Below, in pieces: positions 25,430-39,595 of a stretch of 64,000 bases of DNA. This DNA comes from Chenopodium formosanum (lineage: Eukaryota > Streptophyta > Magnoliopsida > Caryophyllales > Amaranthaceae). The notes under the pieces were generated by a model. The model did no database searches. It was not told where the DNA came from and saw nothing but the letters and a program-made list of their open reading frames with translations. The stretch is from positions 29,944,501-30,008,500 of the forward strand of contig CM044869.1 of NCBI GenBank assembly GCA_024500155.1. Reading direction: 5' to 3'. The translations under genes and the position numbers were made by a program. Position 1 is the stretch's first letter; each line of letters starts with the position of its first letter.

Positions 25430-26400
25430 GAAAGTCAAACACATTCAAACAAAGCTTTTTGTAGCAAATTAAAGTAAAATGTATTCAACAAAGCTATTTG
25501 AATCAAATGAAAGTCAAACACATTCAAACAAAGCTTTTTGACTCTAATGAAAGTCAAATGTATTCAACAAAACTATTTGAATCAAATGAAAGTCAAATAC
25601 ATTCAAACAAAGCTTTTTAAAGCAAATGAAAGTCAAATGCATTCAACAACGCTGTTTGAATCAAATGAATGTAAAACACATTCAAACAAAGCTTTTTGAA
25701 ACAAATGAAAGTAAATTGCATTCAACAAAGCTATTTGAATCTAATGAATGTCAAACACATTCAAACAAAGATTTTTGAATCAAATGAAAGTCAATTGCAT
25801 TCAACAAAGCTATTTGAATCAGATGAAAATCAAACACATTCAAACAAAGCTTTTTGAAGCAAAAGAAAGTCAAATGCATTCAACAATGTTGTTTGAATTA
25901 AATGAATGTCAAACACATTCAAACAATGCTTTTTGAATCAAATGAAAGTCAAATGAATTCAACAAAGCTATTTAAATCAAATGAAAGTCAAACACATTCA
26001 AACAAAGCATTTTGAAGTAAATGAACGTTAAACACATTCAAACGAAGCTTTTGGACTCTAATGAAGTCATATGCATTCAACAAAGCTATTTAAATCAAAT
26101 GAAAGTCAAACACATTCAAACAAAGCTTTTTGTAGCAAATTAAAGTAAAATGTATTCAACAAAGCTATTTGAATCAAATGAAAGTCAAACACATTCAAAC
26201 AAAGCTCTATGACCCTAATGAAAGTCAAATGTATTCGACAAAACTATTTGAATCAAACGAAAGTCAAATACATTCAAACAAAGCTTTTTAAAGCAAATGA
26301 AAGTCAAATGCATTCAACAAAGCTGTTTGAATCAAATGAATGTAAAACACATTCAAACAAAGCTTTTTGAAGCAAATGAAAGTCAAATGCATTTAGCAAA
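25430..26400 (+). repeat. 671 bp duplication (17 monomers)
   Basis: TTTTTGTAGCAAATTAAAG followed by GTAAAATGTATTCAAC at 25457 recurs at 26128, an offset of 671 bp. The following CATTCAACAAAACTATTTG, CAAATACATTC and GAATGTAAAACAC monomers are preserved in both. Confidence 0.87.
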
Positions 26401-27177
26401 GGTAATTGAATCAAATGAATGTCAAACACATTAAAGCAAAGCTTTTTGTATCAAATGAAAGTCAAATGCATTCAACAAAGCCATTTGAATCAAATGAAAG
26501 TCAAATGCATTCAACAAATCTATATGAATCAAATGAATGTCAAACAAATTCAAACAAAGCTTTTTGAAGCAAATGAAAGTCAAATGCATTTAACAAAGCT
26601 ATTTGAATCAAATGAAAGTCAAACACATTCAAACAAAGCTTTTTGTAGCAAATGAAAGTCAAATGCTTTCAACAAAGATATTTGAATCAAATGAAAGTCA
26701 AACGCATTCAAACAAAGCTTTTTGAAGCAAATGAAACTCAAACACATTCAAAAAAGTTTTTTGAAGCAAATGAAAGTCAAATGCATTTAAACAAAGGTTT
26801 TGAAACCAAATGAGAGTCAAACACATTCAAACAAAGCATTTTTAAGCAAATGAAAGTCAAACACATTCAAACAAAGCTTTTTGAGCAAATGAAAGTCAAA
26901 TGCATCCAACAAAGGTTTTGAATCTAATGAAAGTCAAACACATTAAAACAAAGGTTTTTAATCAAATGAAAGTCAAATGCATTCAACAAAGCTATTAGAA
27001 TCAAATGAATTCAAACACTTTCAAACAAAGATTTTTAAACCAAATGAAGTTCAAACAAATTTAAACAAAGCTTTTTGAATCAAATGAAAGTAAAATGAAT
27101 TCAACAAAGCTATTTAAATCAAATTAAAGTCAAACACATTAAAACAATGCATTTTGGAAGAAAATGAAAGTCAAACA

Positions 27178-27240
27178 CATTTATACAAAGCTTTTGAATC
27201 AAATAAAAGTTAAACACATTTATACAAAGCTTTTTAATCA
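27178..27240 (+). repeat. Single-monomer (39 bp) duplication
   Basis: CACATTTATACAAAGCTTTT occurs twice, 39 bp apart, so a single monomer rather than a dimer has been duplicated. This breaks the A/B alternation locally. Confidence 0.8.
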
Positions 27241-27939
27241 AATGAAAGTCAAATGCATTCAAAAAAGTTATTTGAAGCAAATGAATTCAAACACATTCAA
27301 ATAAAGATTTTTAAACCAAATGAAATTCAAACACATTAAAACAAAGCTTTTTGAAGCAAATGAAAGTCAAATGCATTCAACAAAGCTATTTAAATCAAAT
27401 GAATTCAAACACATTCAAACAAAGGGTTTTAAACCAAATGAAAGTCAAACACATTCAAACAAAGCATTTTGAAGCAAATGAAAGTCAAACACATTCAAAC
27501 AAAGCTTTTTGACTCTAATGAAAGTCAAATGCATTCAACAAAGCTATTTGAATCAAATGAAAGTCAAACACATTCAAACAAAGCTTTTTTACTCTAATGA
27601 AAGTCAAATGCATTCAACAAAGCTATTTGAATCAAATGAAAGTCAAACATATTCAAACAAAGCTTTTGAAGCAAATGAAAGTCTAATGCATTCAACAAAG
27701 ATATTTGATTCAAATGAATTCAAAAACATTCGAACAAAGGTTTTTAAATCAACTGAAAGTCAGATACATTTAAACAAAGCTTTTTGAATTAAATGAAAGT
27801 CAAACGCATTCAACAAAGATATTTGAATCAAATTAAAGTTAAACACATTCAAACAAAGCTTTTTGAAGCAAATGAAAGTTAAGTGTGTTCAACATAGCTA
27901 TTTGAATCAAATGAAACTCAAATACATTCAAACAAAGCT

Positions 27940-29750
27940 TTTTGAAGCAAATGAAAGTCAAATGCATTGAAAAAAACTATTTGATTCAAATGAATTCAAA
28001 CACATTAAAAAAAAAGGTTATTAAATCTACTAAGAGTCTATCACATTCAAACAAAGCTTTTTAAATTAAATGAAAATCAAATAAATTCAACTAAGCTATT
28101 TGACTCAAATGAAAGTAAAACACATTGAAACAAAGCTTTTTTACTCTAATGAACGTCAAATGTATTTAACAAAGCTGTTTGAATCAAATGAAAATCAAAC
28201 ACATTCAAACAAAGCTTTTTAAATCAAATGAAAGGCAAATGCTTTAAATAAAGCTATTTGAATCAAATGAATTCAAACACATTCAAACAAAGGTTTTTAA
28301 ATAACCTGAAAGTCAAACACATTCAACCAAAGCTTTTTGAATCAAATGAAAATCAAATGCATTCAACAAAGCTATTTGAATGAAATGAAAGTCAAAGATA
28401 TTCAAACAAAGCTTCTTGACTCTAATAAAAGTCATATGCATTCAACAAAGCTATTTGAATCAAAATAAAGTGAAACACATTCAAACAAAGCTCTTTGAAG
28501 CAAATGAAAGTTAAATGCATCCAACAAAGCTATTTGAATCAAATGAAAGTCAAACACATTCAAACAAAGCTTTTTAATCAAATGAAAGTCAAATGCATTC
28601 AACAAAGCTATTTGAATCAAATGAATTCAAACACATTCAAATAAAGCTTTTTGAAGCAAATGAAAGTAAAATGCATTCAACGAAACTATTTGAATTAAAT
28701 GAATTCAAACACATTCAAACAAAGGTTTTTAAACAAAATGAAAGTCAAACACATTCAAACAAAGCATTTTGAAGCAAAAGAAAGTCAAACACGTTCAAAC
28801 AAAGCTTTTTAACTCTAATGAAAGTCAAATGCAATCAACAAAGGTATTTGAATCAAATGAAAATCAAACACATTCAAACAAAGCTTTTTGAAACAAATGA
28901 AAGTCAAATGCATTCAAAAAAGCTATTTGATTCAAATGAATTCAAACACATTCAAACAAAGGTTATTAAATCTACTAAGAGTCAAACACATTCAAACAAA
29001 GCTTTTTGAATTAAATGAAATCAAATAAATTCAACTAAGCTATTTGACTCAAATGAAAGTAAAACAAATTCAAACAAAGCTTTTTGACTCTAATGAACGT
29101 CAAATGCATTCAACAAAGCTGTTTGAATCAAATGAAAATCAAACACATTCAAACAAAGCTTTTTAAATCAAATGAAAGGCAAATGCTTTAAATAAAGCTA
29201 TTTGAATCAAATGAATTCAAACACATTCAAACAAAGGTTTTTAAATAACCTGAAAGTCAAACACATTCAAACAAAGCTTTTTGAATCAAATGAAAATCAA
29301 ATGCATTCAACAAAGCTATTTGAATGAAATGAAAGTCAAAGATATTCAAACAAAGCTTCCTGACTCTAATGAAATTCATATGCATTCAACAAAGCTATTT
29401 GAATCAAAATAAAGTGAAACACATTCAAACAAAGCTCTTTGAAGCAAATGAAAGTTAAATGCATCCAACAAAGCTATTTTAATCAAATGAAAGTCAAACA
29501 CATTCAAACAAAGATTTTTAATCAAATGAAAGTCAAATGCATTCAACAAAGCTATTTGAATCAAATGAATTCAAACACATTCAAACAAAGGTTTTTAAAC
29601 AAAATGAAAGTAAAACTCATTCAAACAAAGCATTTTGAAGCAAATGAAAGTCAAACACATTCAAACAAAGCTTTTTAACTCTAATGAAAGTCAAATGCAT
29701 TCAACAAAGGTATTTTAATCAAATGAAAGTCAAACACATTCAAACAAAGC
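27940..29750 (+). repeat. 945 bp tandem duplication, second copy one dimer shorter
   Basis: GGTTATTAAATCTACTAAGA is at 28016 and 28961 (945 bp), followed in both by CAAATAAATTCAAC, GAACGTCAAATG, GAAAGGCAAATGCTTTAAA, AAATAACCTGAAAG and ATATTCAAACAAAGCTTC. TTTTTAACTCTAATG at the right end is shifted by only 866 bp, so the second copy (about 28885-29750) has lost one 79 bp dimer relative to the first (about 27940-28884). Confidence 0.9.
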
Positions 29751-29753
29751 TTT

Positions 29754-31250
29754 TTGAAGCAAATGAAAGTTAAATCCATTCAACAAATCTATTTGAATCA
29801 AATGAAACTCAAACACATTCAAACAAAGCTTTTTAAAGGAAATGAAAGTCAAATGCAGTCAACAAAGCTATTTGAATCTAATGAATTCAAACTCATTCAA
29901 ACAAAGGTTTTTAAATCTACTAAAAGTAGAACACATTCAAACAAAGCTTTTTGACTCTAATTAAAGTCAATTGCATTCAACAAAGCTATTTAAATCAAAT
30001 GAAAGTCAAACACATTCAAACAAAGCTTTTTGAAGCAAATGAAAGTTAAATGCATCCAACAAAGCGATTTAAATCAAATGAAAGTCAAACACATTAAAAC
30101 AAAGCTTTTGAATCAAATGGAAGTCTAATGCATTCAACAAAGCTATTTGATTCAGATGAATTCAAACACATTCAAACAAAGGTTTTTAAATCAACTGATA
30201 GTCAAACACATTAAAACAAAGATTTTTAAATCAACTGATAGTCAAATGCATTCAGCAAAGCTATTTGGATCAAATGAAAGTCTAACATATTCAAACAAAG
30301 CTTTTTGAAGCAAATGAAAGTCAAAAACATTCAAACAAAGCTTTTTGAAGCAAATGAAAGTTAAATGCATTCAACAAAGTTGTTTGAATCAAATGAAACT
30401 CAAACACATTCAAACAAAACATTTTAAAGCAAATGAAAGTCAAATGCATTCAACAAAGCTATTTGAATCAAATGAAAGTCAAACACATTCAAACAAAGCT
30501 TTTTGAAGCAAATGAAAGTCAAATGCATTCAACAAAGCTATTTGAATCAAATGAATGTCAAACACATTCAAACAAAGCTTTTTGAAGCAAATGAAAGTCA
30601 AATGCATTCAAAAAAGCTATTTGATTCAAATGAATTCAAACACATTCAAACAAAGGTTTTTAAATCAAATGAAAGGCAAATGCTTTCAATAAAGCTATAT
30701 GAATCAAATGAATTCAAACACATTCAAACAAAGGTTTTTAAATCAACTGAAAGTCAAACACATTCAAACAAAGCTTTTTGAATCCAATGAAAGTCAAATG
30801 CATTCAACAAAGCTATTTGTATGAAATGAAAGTTAAAGATATTCAAACAAAGCTTCTTGACTCTAATGAAAGTCATATGCATTCAACAAAACTATTTGAA
30901 TCAAAATAAAGTGAAACACATTCAAAGAAAGCTTTTTGAAGCAAATGAAAGTTAAATGTATCCAATAAAGCTATTTGAATCAAATGAAAGTCAAACACAT
31001 TCAAACAAAGCTTTTTAATCAAATGAAAGTCAAATGCATTCAACAAAGCTATTTGAATCAAATGAATTCAAACACATTCAAATAAAGATTTTTAAACCAA
31101 ATGAAATTCAAACACATTCAAGCGTTTTGAAGCAAATGAAAGTCAAATGCATTCTAACAAAGCTTTTTTACTCTAATGAAAGTCAAATGCATTCAACAAA
31201 GGTATTTGAATCAAATGAAAGTCAAACACATTCAAACAAAGCTCTTTGAA
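29754..31250 (+). repeat. Segment also present at 47850-49330
   Basis: AAAGGAAATG with CAAATGCAGTC, AAGCGATTT, TTTTGAATCAAATG with GTCTAATGC, CTATTTGGATC and GAAAGGCAAATGCTTTC appear in the same order as near 47850-49330. The offset is 18096 bp up to about 30110 and 18055 bp from 30503 on. The change is explained by an extra 40 bp monomer at about 30183-30262, where TTTTTAAATCAACTGATAG is repeated. A third, shorter relative lies at 55320-55825. Confidence 0.87.
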
Positions 31251-32019
31251 GCAAATGAAAAGTCAAATGCATTCAATAAAGCCATTTGAATCAAATGAAA
31301 GTCCAACACATTCAAACAAAGCGTTTTGAAACAAATGAAAGTAAAATGCATTCAACAAAGCTATATGAATCAAATGAAACTCAAACACATTCAAACAAAG
31401 CTTTTTGAAGCAAATGAAAGTCAAATGCATTCAACAAAGCTATTTGAATCAAATAAAAGTCAAACACATTCAAACTAAGCTTTTTGAAGCAAATGAAAGT
31501 CAAATGCATTCAACAAAGCTATTTGAATCAAATGAATGTCAAACAAATTCAAAAAATGCTTTTTAAATCAAATGAAAGTCAAATGCATTCAACAAAGCTA
31601 TTTGAATCAAATCAAACTCAAACACATTCAAACAAAGCTTTTTGATGCAAACAAATGTTAAATGAATGCAACAAAGCGATTTGAATCAACTGAAAGTCAA
31701 ACACATTCAAACAAAGATTTTGAATCAAATGAAAGTCTAATGCATTCAACAAAGCTATTTGATTCAAATGAATTCAAACACATTCATACAAAGGTTTTTA
31801 AATCAACTGAAAGTCAAACACATTCAAACAAAGCTTTTGAAGCAAATGAAAGTCAAACACATTCAAACAAAGCTTTTTGAAGCAAATGAAAGTGAAATGC
31901 ATTCAACAAAGTTGTTTGAATCAAATGAAAGTTAAATACATTAAACAAACCTATTTGAATCAAATGAAAGTCAAACACATTCAAACAAAGCTTTTTAATC
32001 AAATGAAAGTCAAATGCAT
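31251..32019 (+). repeat. Satellite junction with a HOR3 remnant
   Basis: Ordinary monomers up to about 31870, then a stretch (about 31880-31990) with GTGAAATGCATTCAAC, AAAGTTGTTTG, AAATACATTAAACAAACC that matches the interior of HOR3 at 32904-33015 with an offset of 1024 bp. It is a piece of HOR3 lying outside the regular array, directly before its first unit. Confidence 0.8.
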
Positions 32020-35000
32020 TTAGCAAAGCTATTTGAATCAAATGAATTCAAACACATTTAAACGAAGGTTTTTTAATTTACTGAAAGTCAAACACATTCA
32101 AACAAAGATTTTTAAATCAAATGAAAATCAAATGCATTAAACAAAGCTATTTGTATCAAATGAAAGTCAAACACATTCAAACAAAGCTTTTTGAAGCAAA
32201 TGAAAGTTAAATGCATCCAACAAAGCCATTTGAATCAAATGAAAGTAAAACACATTCAAACAAAGCTTTTTGAAGCAAATGAAAGCCGAATGCATTCAAA
32301 AAACCTATTTGAATCAAATGAATCTAAACACATTCAAACAAAGGTTTTTAAACCAAATGAAAGTCAAACACATTCAAATAAAGCATTTTGAAGCAAAAAA
32401 AAAGTCAATTGCATTCAACAAAGCTATTTGAATCAGATGAAAGTCAAACACTTTTAAACAAAGATTTTAAAGCAAAAGAAAGTCAAATGCATTCAACAAA
32501 GCTATTTCAATCAAATGAAAGTCAAACACATTCAAACAAAGTTTTTAGAAGCAAATGAAAGTCAAATGCATTCAAAAAAAGCTATTTAAATCAAATGAAA
32601 TTCAAATGCATTTAACAAGGCTATTTCAATCAAATGAAACTCAAATACATTCAAACAAAGCTTTTTGGAGCAAATGAAAGTCAAATGCATTCAGCAAAGC
32701 TATTTGAATCAAATGAATTCAAACACATTCAAACAAAGTTTTTTTAATTTACTAAAAGTCAAACACATTCAAGCAAAGCTTTTTGAATCAAATAAAAATC
32801 AAATGCATTCAACAATGTTATTTGAATCAAATGAAAGTAAAATACATTCAAACAAAGCTTTTGAAGCAAATGAAAGTCAAACACATTCAAACAAAGCTTT
32901 TTGAAGCAAATGAAAGTGAAATGCATTCAACAAAGTTGTTTGAATCAAATGAAAGTTAAATACATTAAACAAACCTATTTGAATCAAATGAAAGTCAAAC
33001 ACATTCAAACAAAGCTTTTTGAATCAAATGAAATTCAAAAGCATTCAACAAAGCTATTTGAATCAAATGAATTCAAACACATTCAAACAAAGGTTTTAAA
33101 TAAACTGAAAGTCAAACACATTCAAACAAAGCTTTTTGAATCAAATTAAAGTCAAATGCATTCAACAAAGCTAAATGAATCAAATGAAAGTCAAACATAT
33201 TGAAACAAAGCTTTTTGACTTTAATGAAAGTCATATGCATTCAACAAAGCTATTTGAATCAAATGAAAGTGAAACACATGCAAACAAAGCTTTTTGAACC
33301 AAATGAAAGTTAAATGCATCCAACAAAGCTATTTGAATCAAATGAATTCAAACACATTTTAAAGCAAAAAAAAGTCAGTTGCATTCAATAAAGCTATTTG
33401 AATCAGATGTAACTCAAAGAGATTCAAACAAAGTTTTTAAAAGCAAATTATAATCAAATGCATTCAACAAAGCTTTTTGAAGCAAATGAAAGTTAAATGC
33501 ATTCAACAAAGCAATTTGAATCAAATCCAACTCAAACACATTCAAACTAAGCTTTTTAAAGCTAATGAAAGTCAAATGCGTTCAACAAAGCTAATTGAAT
33601 CAAAATGATATCAAACACATTCAAACAAAGGTTCTTAAATCTACTGAAAGTCAAAAACATTCAAACAAAGCTTTTTGAATCAAATGAAAATCAAATAAAT
33701 TCAACAAAGCTATTTGAATCAAATGAAAGTTAAACACATTCAAACAAAGCTTGTTGACTGTAATGAAAGTCATATGCATTTAACAAAGCTATTTGAAAGA
33801 AAGGAAAGTCAAACACATTCAAACAAAGCTTTTTGAAGCAAATGAAAGATAAATGCATTCAACAAAGCTATTTGAATCAAATGAAAGTCAAACACAGTCA
33901 AACAAAGCTTTTTGAAGCAAATGAAAAATAAATGCATTCAACAAAGCTATTTGATTCAAATGAATTCAAACACATTCAAATAAAGGTTTTTAAACCAAAT
34001 GGAAGTCAAACACATTCAAACAAAGCATTTTGAAGCAAATGAAGGTCAATCAAATTCAAACAAAGCTTTTTAAAGCAAATGGAAGTTAAATGCATTCAAC
34101 AAAGCTATTTGAATCAAATGAATGTCAAACACATTCAAACAATGCTTTTTAAAGCAAATGATAGTCAAATGCATTCAACAAAGCTATTTGAATCAAATGA
34201 AAGTTAAAGACATTCAAATAATGCTTTTTGAAGCAAATGAATGTCAAATGCATTCAAAAAAGCTATTTGAATCAAATGAATGTCAAACACATTCAAACAA
34301 AGGTTTTTGAATCAAAGGAAAGTCAAATGCATTCAAAAAAGCTATTTGAATCAAATGAAAGTCAAACACATTCAAATAAAGATTTTCGAATCAAATGAAA
34401 GTCTAATGCATTCTACAAAGCTATTTGAATCAAATGAAAATCATACACATTCAAACAAAGCTTTTTGAAGCAAATGAAAGTCAAATCCATTCAACAAAGC
34501 TATTTGAATCAAATGAATGTCAAACACATTCAAACAAAGCTTTTTGAAACAAATGAAAGTTAAATGCATTCAACAAAGTTATATGAATAAAATGAATTTT
34601 TCAAACAAAGGTTTCTAAATCAGATAAAAGTCAAACATATTCAAACGAAGCATTTTAAAACAAATGAAAGTCAATTGGTTTCAACAAACTTATATGAATT
34701 AAATGAATGTCAAACACATTCAAACAAAGCTTTTTGAAACAAATGAAAGTCAAATGCATTCAACAAAAGTTATTTGAATAAAATGAATTCTAACACATTC
34801 AAACAAAGGTTTCTAAATCAGATAAAAGTCAAACACATTCAAACGAAGTATTTTAAAACAAATGAAAGTCAATTGCTTTCAACAAACTTATATGAATCAA
34901 ATGAAAGTCAAACACATTCAAACAAAGATTTTTAAAGCAAATGAAAGTCAAATGCATTCAACAAACCCATTTGAATCAAATGAAAGTTAAACACATTCAA

Positions 35001-35588
35001 ATAAAGCTTTTTGAAGCAAATGAAAGTCAAATGCATTCAAAAAAGCTATTTGATTCAAATGAATTCAAACACATTCAGACAAAGGTTTTTAAATCAAATG
35101 AAAGTCAAATGCATTCACTAATACTATTTGAATCAAATGAAAGTCAAACACATTCAAACAAAGCTTTTTGAATCAAATGAGAGTCAAATGCATTCAACAA
35201 AGCTATTTGAATCAAATGAAAATCAAACACATTCAAACAAAGCTTTTTGAAGCAAATGAAAGTCAAATGCATTCAACAAAGCTATTTGAATAAAATGAAT
35301 GTCAAACACATTCAAACAAAGCTTTTTGAATCAAATGAAAGTCACATGCATTCAACAAAGCTATTTGAACAAAATGAAAGTAAAACATATTTAAACAAAG
35401 CTTTTTGTCTCTAATGAAAGTCATATGCACTCAACAAAGTTATTTGAAGTAAATGAAAGTGAAACACATTCAAACTAAGCTTTTTGAAGCAAATGAAAGT
35501 CAAATGCATTCAACAAGGCTAGTTGATTTAAATGAAACTCAAACACATTCAAACAAAGCTTTTTGAAGCAAATGAAAGTCAAATGCAT
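32020..35588 (+). repeat. HOR3 unit 1 (3569 bp, 432 bp deletion)
   Basis: The same order as units 2 and 3, except that at about 33941 the sequence jumps across 432 bp present at 37511-37942 and 41517-41948. Both sides of the gap share AATGCATTCAACAAAG. A further small loss is visible near 34595, where GAATTTTTCAAAC replaces the normal A' monomer. Confidence 0.93.
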
Positions 35589-38500
35589 TTAGCAAAGCTA
35601 TTTGAATCAAATGAATTCAAACACATTTAAACGAAGGTTTTTTAATTTACTGAAAGTCAAACACATTCAAACAAAGATTTTTAAATCAAATGAAAATCAA
35701 ATGCATTAAACAAAGCTATTTGAATCAAATGAAAGTCAAACACATTCAAACAAAGCTTTTTGAAGCAAATGAAAGTTAAATGCATCCAACAAAGCCATTT
35801 GAATCAAATGAAAGTAAAACACATTCAAACAAAGCTTTTTGAAGCAAATGAAAGCCGAATGCATTCAAAAAACCTATTTGAATCAAATGAATCTAAACAC
35901 ATTCAAACAAAGGTTTTTAAACCAAATGAAAGTCAAACACATTCAAATAAAGCATTTTGAAGCAAAAAAAAAGTCAATTGCATTCAACAAAGCTATTTGA
36001 ATCAGATGAAAGTCAAACACTTTTAAACAAAGATTTTAAAGCAAAAGAAAGTCAAATGCATTCAACAAAGCTATTTCAATCAAATGAAAGTCAAACACAT
36101 TCAAACAAAGTTTTTAGAAGCAAATGAAAGTCAAATGCATTAAAAAAAAAGCTATTTAAATCAAATGAAATTCAAATGCATTTAACAAGGCTATTTCAAT
36201 CAAATGAAACTCAAATACATTCAAACAAAGCTTTTTGGAGCAAATGAAAGTCAAATGCATTCAGCAAAGCTATTTGATTCAAATGAATTCAAACACATTC
36301 AAACAAAGTTTTTTTAATTTACTAAAAGTCAAACACATTCAAGCAAAGCTTTTTGAATCAAATAAAAATCAAATGCATTCAACAATGTTATTTGAATCAA
36401 ATGAAAGTAAAATACATTCAAACAAAGCTTTTGAAGCAAATGAAAGTCAAACACATTCAAACAAAGCTTTTTGAAGCAAATGAAAGTGAAATGCATTCAA
36501 CAAAGTTGTTTGAATCAAATGAAAGTTAAATACATTAAACAAACCTATTTGAATCAAATGAAAGTCAAACACATTCAAACAAAGCTTTTTGAATCAAATG
36601 AAATTCAAAAGCATTCAACAAAGCTATTTGAATCAAATGAATTCAAACACATTCAAACAAAGATTTTAAATAAACTGAAAGAAAAACACATTCAAACAAA
36701 GCTTTTTGAATCAAATTAAAGTCAAATGCATTCAACAAAGCTAAATGAATCAAATGAAAGTCAAACATATTGAAAGAAAGCTTTTTGACTTTAATGAAAG
36801 TCATATGCATTCAACAAAGCTATTTGAATCAAATGAAAGTGAAACACATGCAAACAAAGCTTTTTGAACCAAATGAAAGTTAAATGCATCCAACAAAGCT
36901 ATTTAAATCAAATGAATTCAAACACATTTTAAAGCAAAAAAAAGTCAGTTGCATTCAATAAAGCTATTTGAATCAGATGTAACTCAAAGAGATTCAAACA
37001 AAGTTTTTAAAAGCAAATTATAATCAAATGCATTCAACAAAGCTTTTTGAAGCAAATGAAAGTTAAATGCATTCAACAAAGCAATTTGAATCAAATCCAA
37101 CTCAAACACATTCAAACTAAGCTTTTTAAAGCTAATGAAAGTCAAATGCGTTCAACAAAGCTAATTGAATCAAAATGATATCAAACACATTCAAACAAAG
37201 GTTCTTAAATCTACTGAAAGTCAAAAACATTCAAACAAAGCTTTTTGAATCAAATGAAAATCAAATAAATTCAACAAAGCTATTTGAATCAAATGAAAGT
37301 TAAACACATTCAAACAAAGCTTGTTGACTGTAATGAAAGTCATATGCATTTAACAAAGCTATTTGAAAGAAAGGAAAGTCAAACACATTCAAACAAAGCT
37401 TTTTGAAGCAAATGAAAGATAAATGCATTCAACAAAGCTATTTGAATCAAATGAAAGTCAAACACAGTCAAACAAAGCTTTTTGAAGCAAATGAAAAATA
37501 AATGCATTCAACAAAGTTGTTTGAATCAAATGAAATTCAAACACATTCAAACAAAGTTTTTTGAATCAGATGAAAGTTAATTGCATTCAACAAAGCTATT
37601 TGAAGCAAATGAAAGTTAAATGCATTCAATAAAGCTGTTTGAATCAAAGGAAAGCCAAACACATTCAAACAAAGATTTTTGAATCAAATGAAAGTCAAAT
37701 GCATTCAACAAAGCTATTTGAATCAAATGATAGTCAAACCCATTCAAACAAAGCTATTTGAAGCAAATGAAAGTCAAATGCATTCAACAAAGCAATTTGA
37801 ATCAAATGAATGTGAAACACATTCAAACAAAACTTTTTGAAGCAAATGAAAGTTAAATGGATCCAACAAAGCGATTTAAATCTAATGAAAGTCAAACAAA
37901 TTCAAACAAAGCTTTTGAATCAATAAAAGTCTAATGCATTCAACAAAGCTATTTGATTAAATGAATTCAAACACATTCAAATAAAGGTTTTTAAACCAAA
38001 TGGAAGTCAAACACATTCAAACAAAGCATTTTGAAGCAAATGAAGGTCAATCACATTCAAACAAAGCTTTTTAAAGCAAATGGAAGTTAAATGCATTCAA
38101 CAAAGCTATTTGAATCAAATGAATGTCAAACACATTCAAACAATGCTTTTTAAAGCAAATGATAGTCAAATGCATTCAACAAAGCTATTTGAATCAAATG
38201 AAAGTTAAAGACATTCAAATAATGCTTTTTGAAGCAAATGAATGTCAAATGCATTCAAAAAAGCTATTTGAATCAAATGAATGTCAAACACATTCAAACA
38301 AAGGTTTTTGAATCAAAGGAAAGTCAAATGCATTCAAAAAAGCTATTTGAATCAAATGAAAGTCAAACACATTCAAATAAAGATTTTCGAATCAAATGAA
38401 AGTCTAATGCATTCTACAAAGCTATTTGAATCAAATGAAAATCATACACATTCAAACAAAGCTTTTTGAAGCAAATGAAAGTCAAATCCATTCAACAAAG

Positions 38501-39595
38501 CTATTTGAATCAAATGAATGTCAAACACATTCAAACAAAGCTTTTTGAAACAAATGAAAGTTAAATGCATTCAACAAAGTTATATGAATAAAATCAATTC
38601 AAACACATTCAAACAAAGGTTTCTAAATCAGATAAAAGTCAAACATATTCAAACGAAGCATTTTAAAACAAATGAAAGTCAATTGGTTTCAACAAACTTA
38701 TATGAATTAAATGAATGTCAAACACATTCAAACAAAGCTTTTTGAAACAAATGAAAGTCAAATGCATTCAACAAAGTTATTTGAATAAAATGAATTCTAA
38801 CACATTCAAACAAAGGTTTCTAAATCAGATAAAAGTCAAACACATTCAAACGAAGCATTTTAAAACAAATGAAAGTCAATTGCTTTCAACAAACTTATAT
38901 GAATCAAATGAAAGTCAAACACATTCAAACAAAGATTTTTAAAGCAAATGAAAGTCAAATGCATTCAACAAACCCATTTGAATCAAATGAAAGTTAAACA
39001 CATTCAAATAAAGCTTTTTGAAGCAAATGAAAGTCAAATGCATTCAAAAAAGCTATTTGATTCAAATGAATTCAAACACATTCAAACAAAGGTTTTTAAA
39101 TCAAATGAAAGTCAAATGCATTCAATAAAACTATTTGAATCAAATGAAAGTCAAACACATTCAAACAAAGCTTTTTGAATCAAATAAGAGTCAAATGCAT
39201 TCAACAAAGCTATTTGAATCAAATGAAAATCAAACACATTCAAACAAAGCTTTTTGAAGCAAATGAAAGTCAAATGCATTCAACAAAGCTATTTGAATAA
39301 AATGAATGTCAAACACATTCAAACAAAGCTTTTTGAATCAAATGAAAGTCACATGCATTCAACAAAGTTATTTGAACATAATGAAAGTAAAACATATTTA
39401 AACAAAGCTTTTTGTCTCTAATGAAAGTCATATGCACTCAACAAAGTTATTTGAAGTAAATGAAAGTGAAACACATTCAAACTAAGCTTTTTGAAGCAAA
39501 TGAAAGTCAAATGCATTCAACAAGGCTAGTTGATTTAAATGAAACTCAAACACATTCAAACAAAGCTTTTTGAAGCAAATGAAAGTCAAATGCAT
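35589..39595 (+). repeat. HOR3 unit 2 (4007 bp)
   Basis: A full unit. Private or partly shared bases are CTATTTGATTCAAATG near 36270 (the others have TTGAATC), GATTTTAAATAAACTG with GAAAAACAC near 36661, and CATATTGAAAGAAAGC near 36765. The last change is shared with unit 4 but not with units 1 or 3. Confidence 0.94.

Larger units (their letters stand above)
23701..27949 (+). repeat. Diverged satellite segment with first frequent CTCTAATG monomers
   Basis: Mixed A, B and A' monomers. From about 24550 the variant TTTTTGACTCTAATG (or GTCTCTAACG) becomes common; left of here I saw it only near 6080. No unit longer than the 671 bp duplication below is evident, and nothing non-satellite is present. 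Confidence 0.83.
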
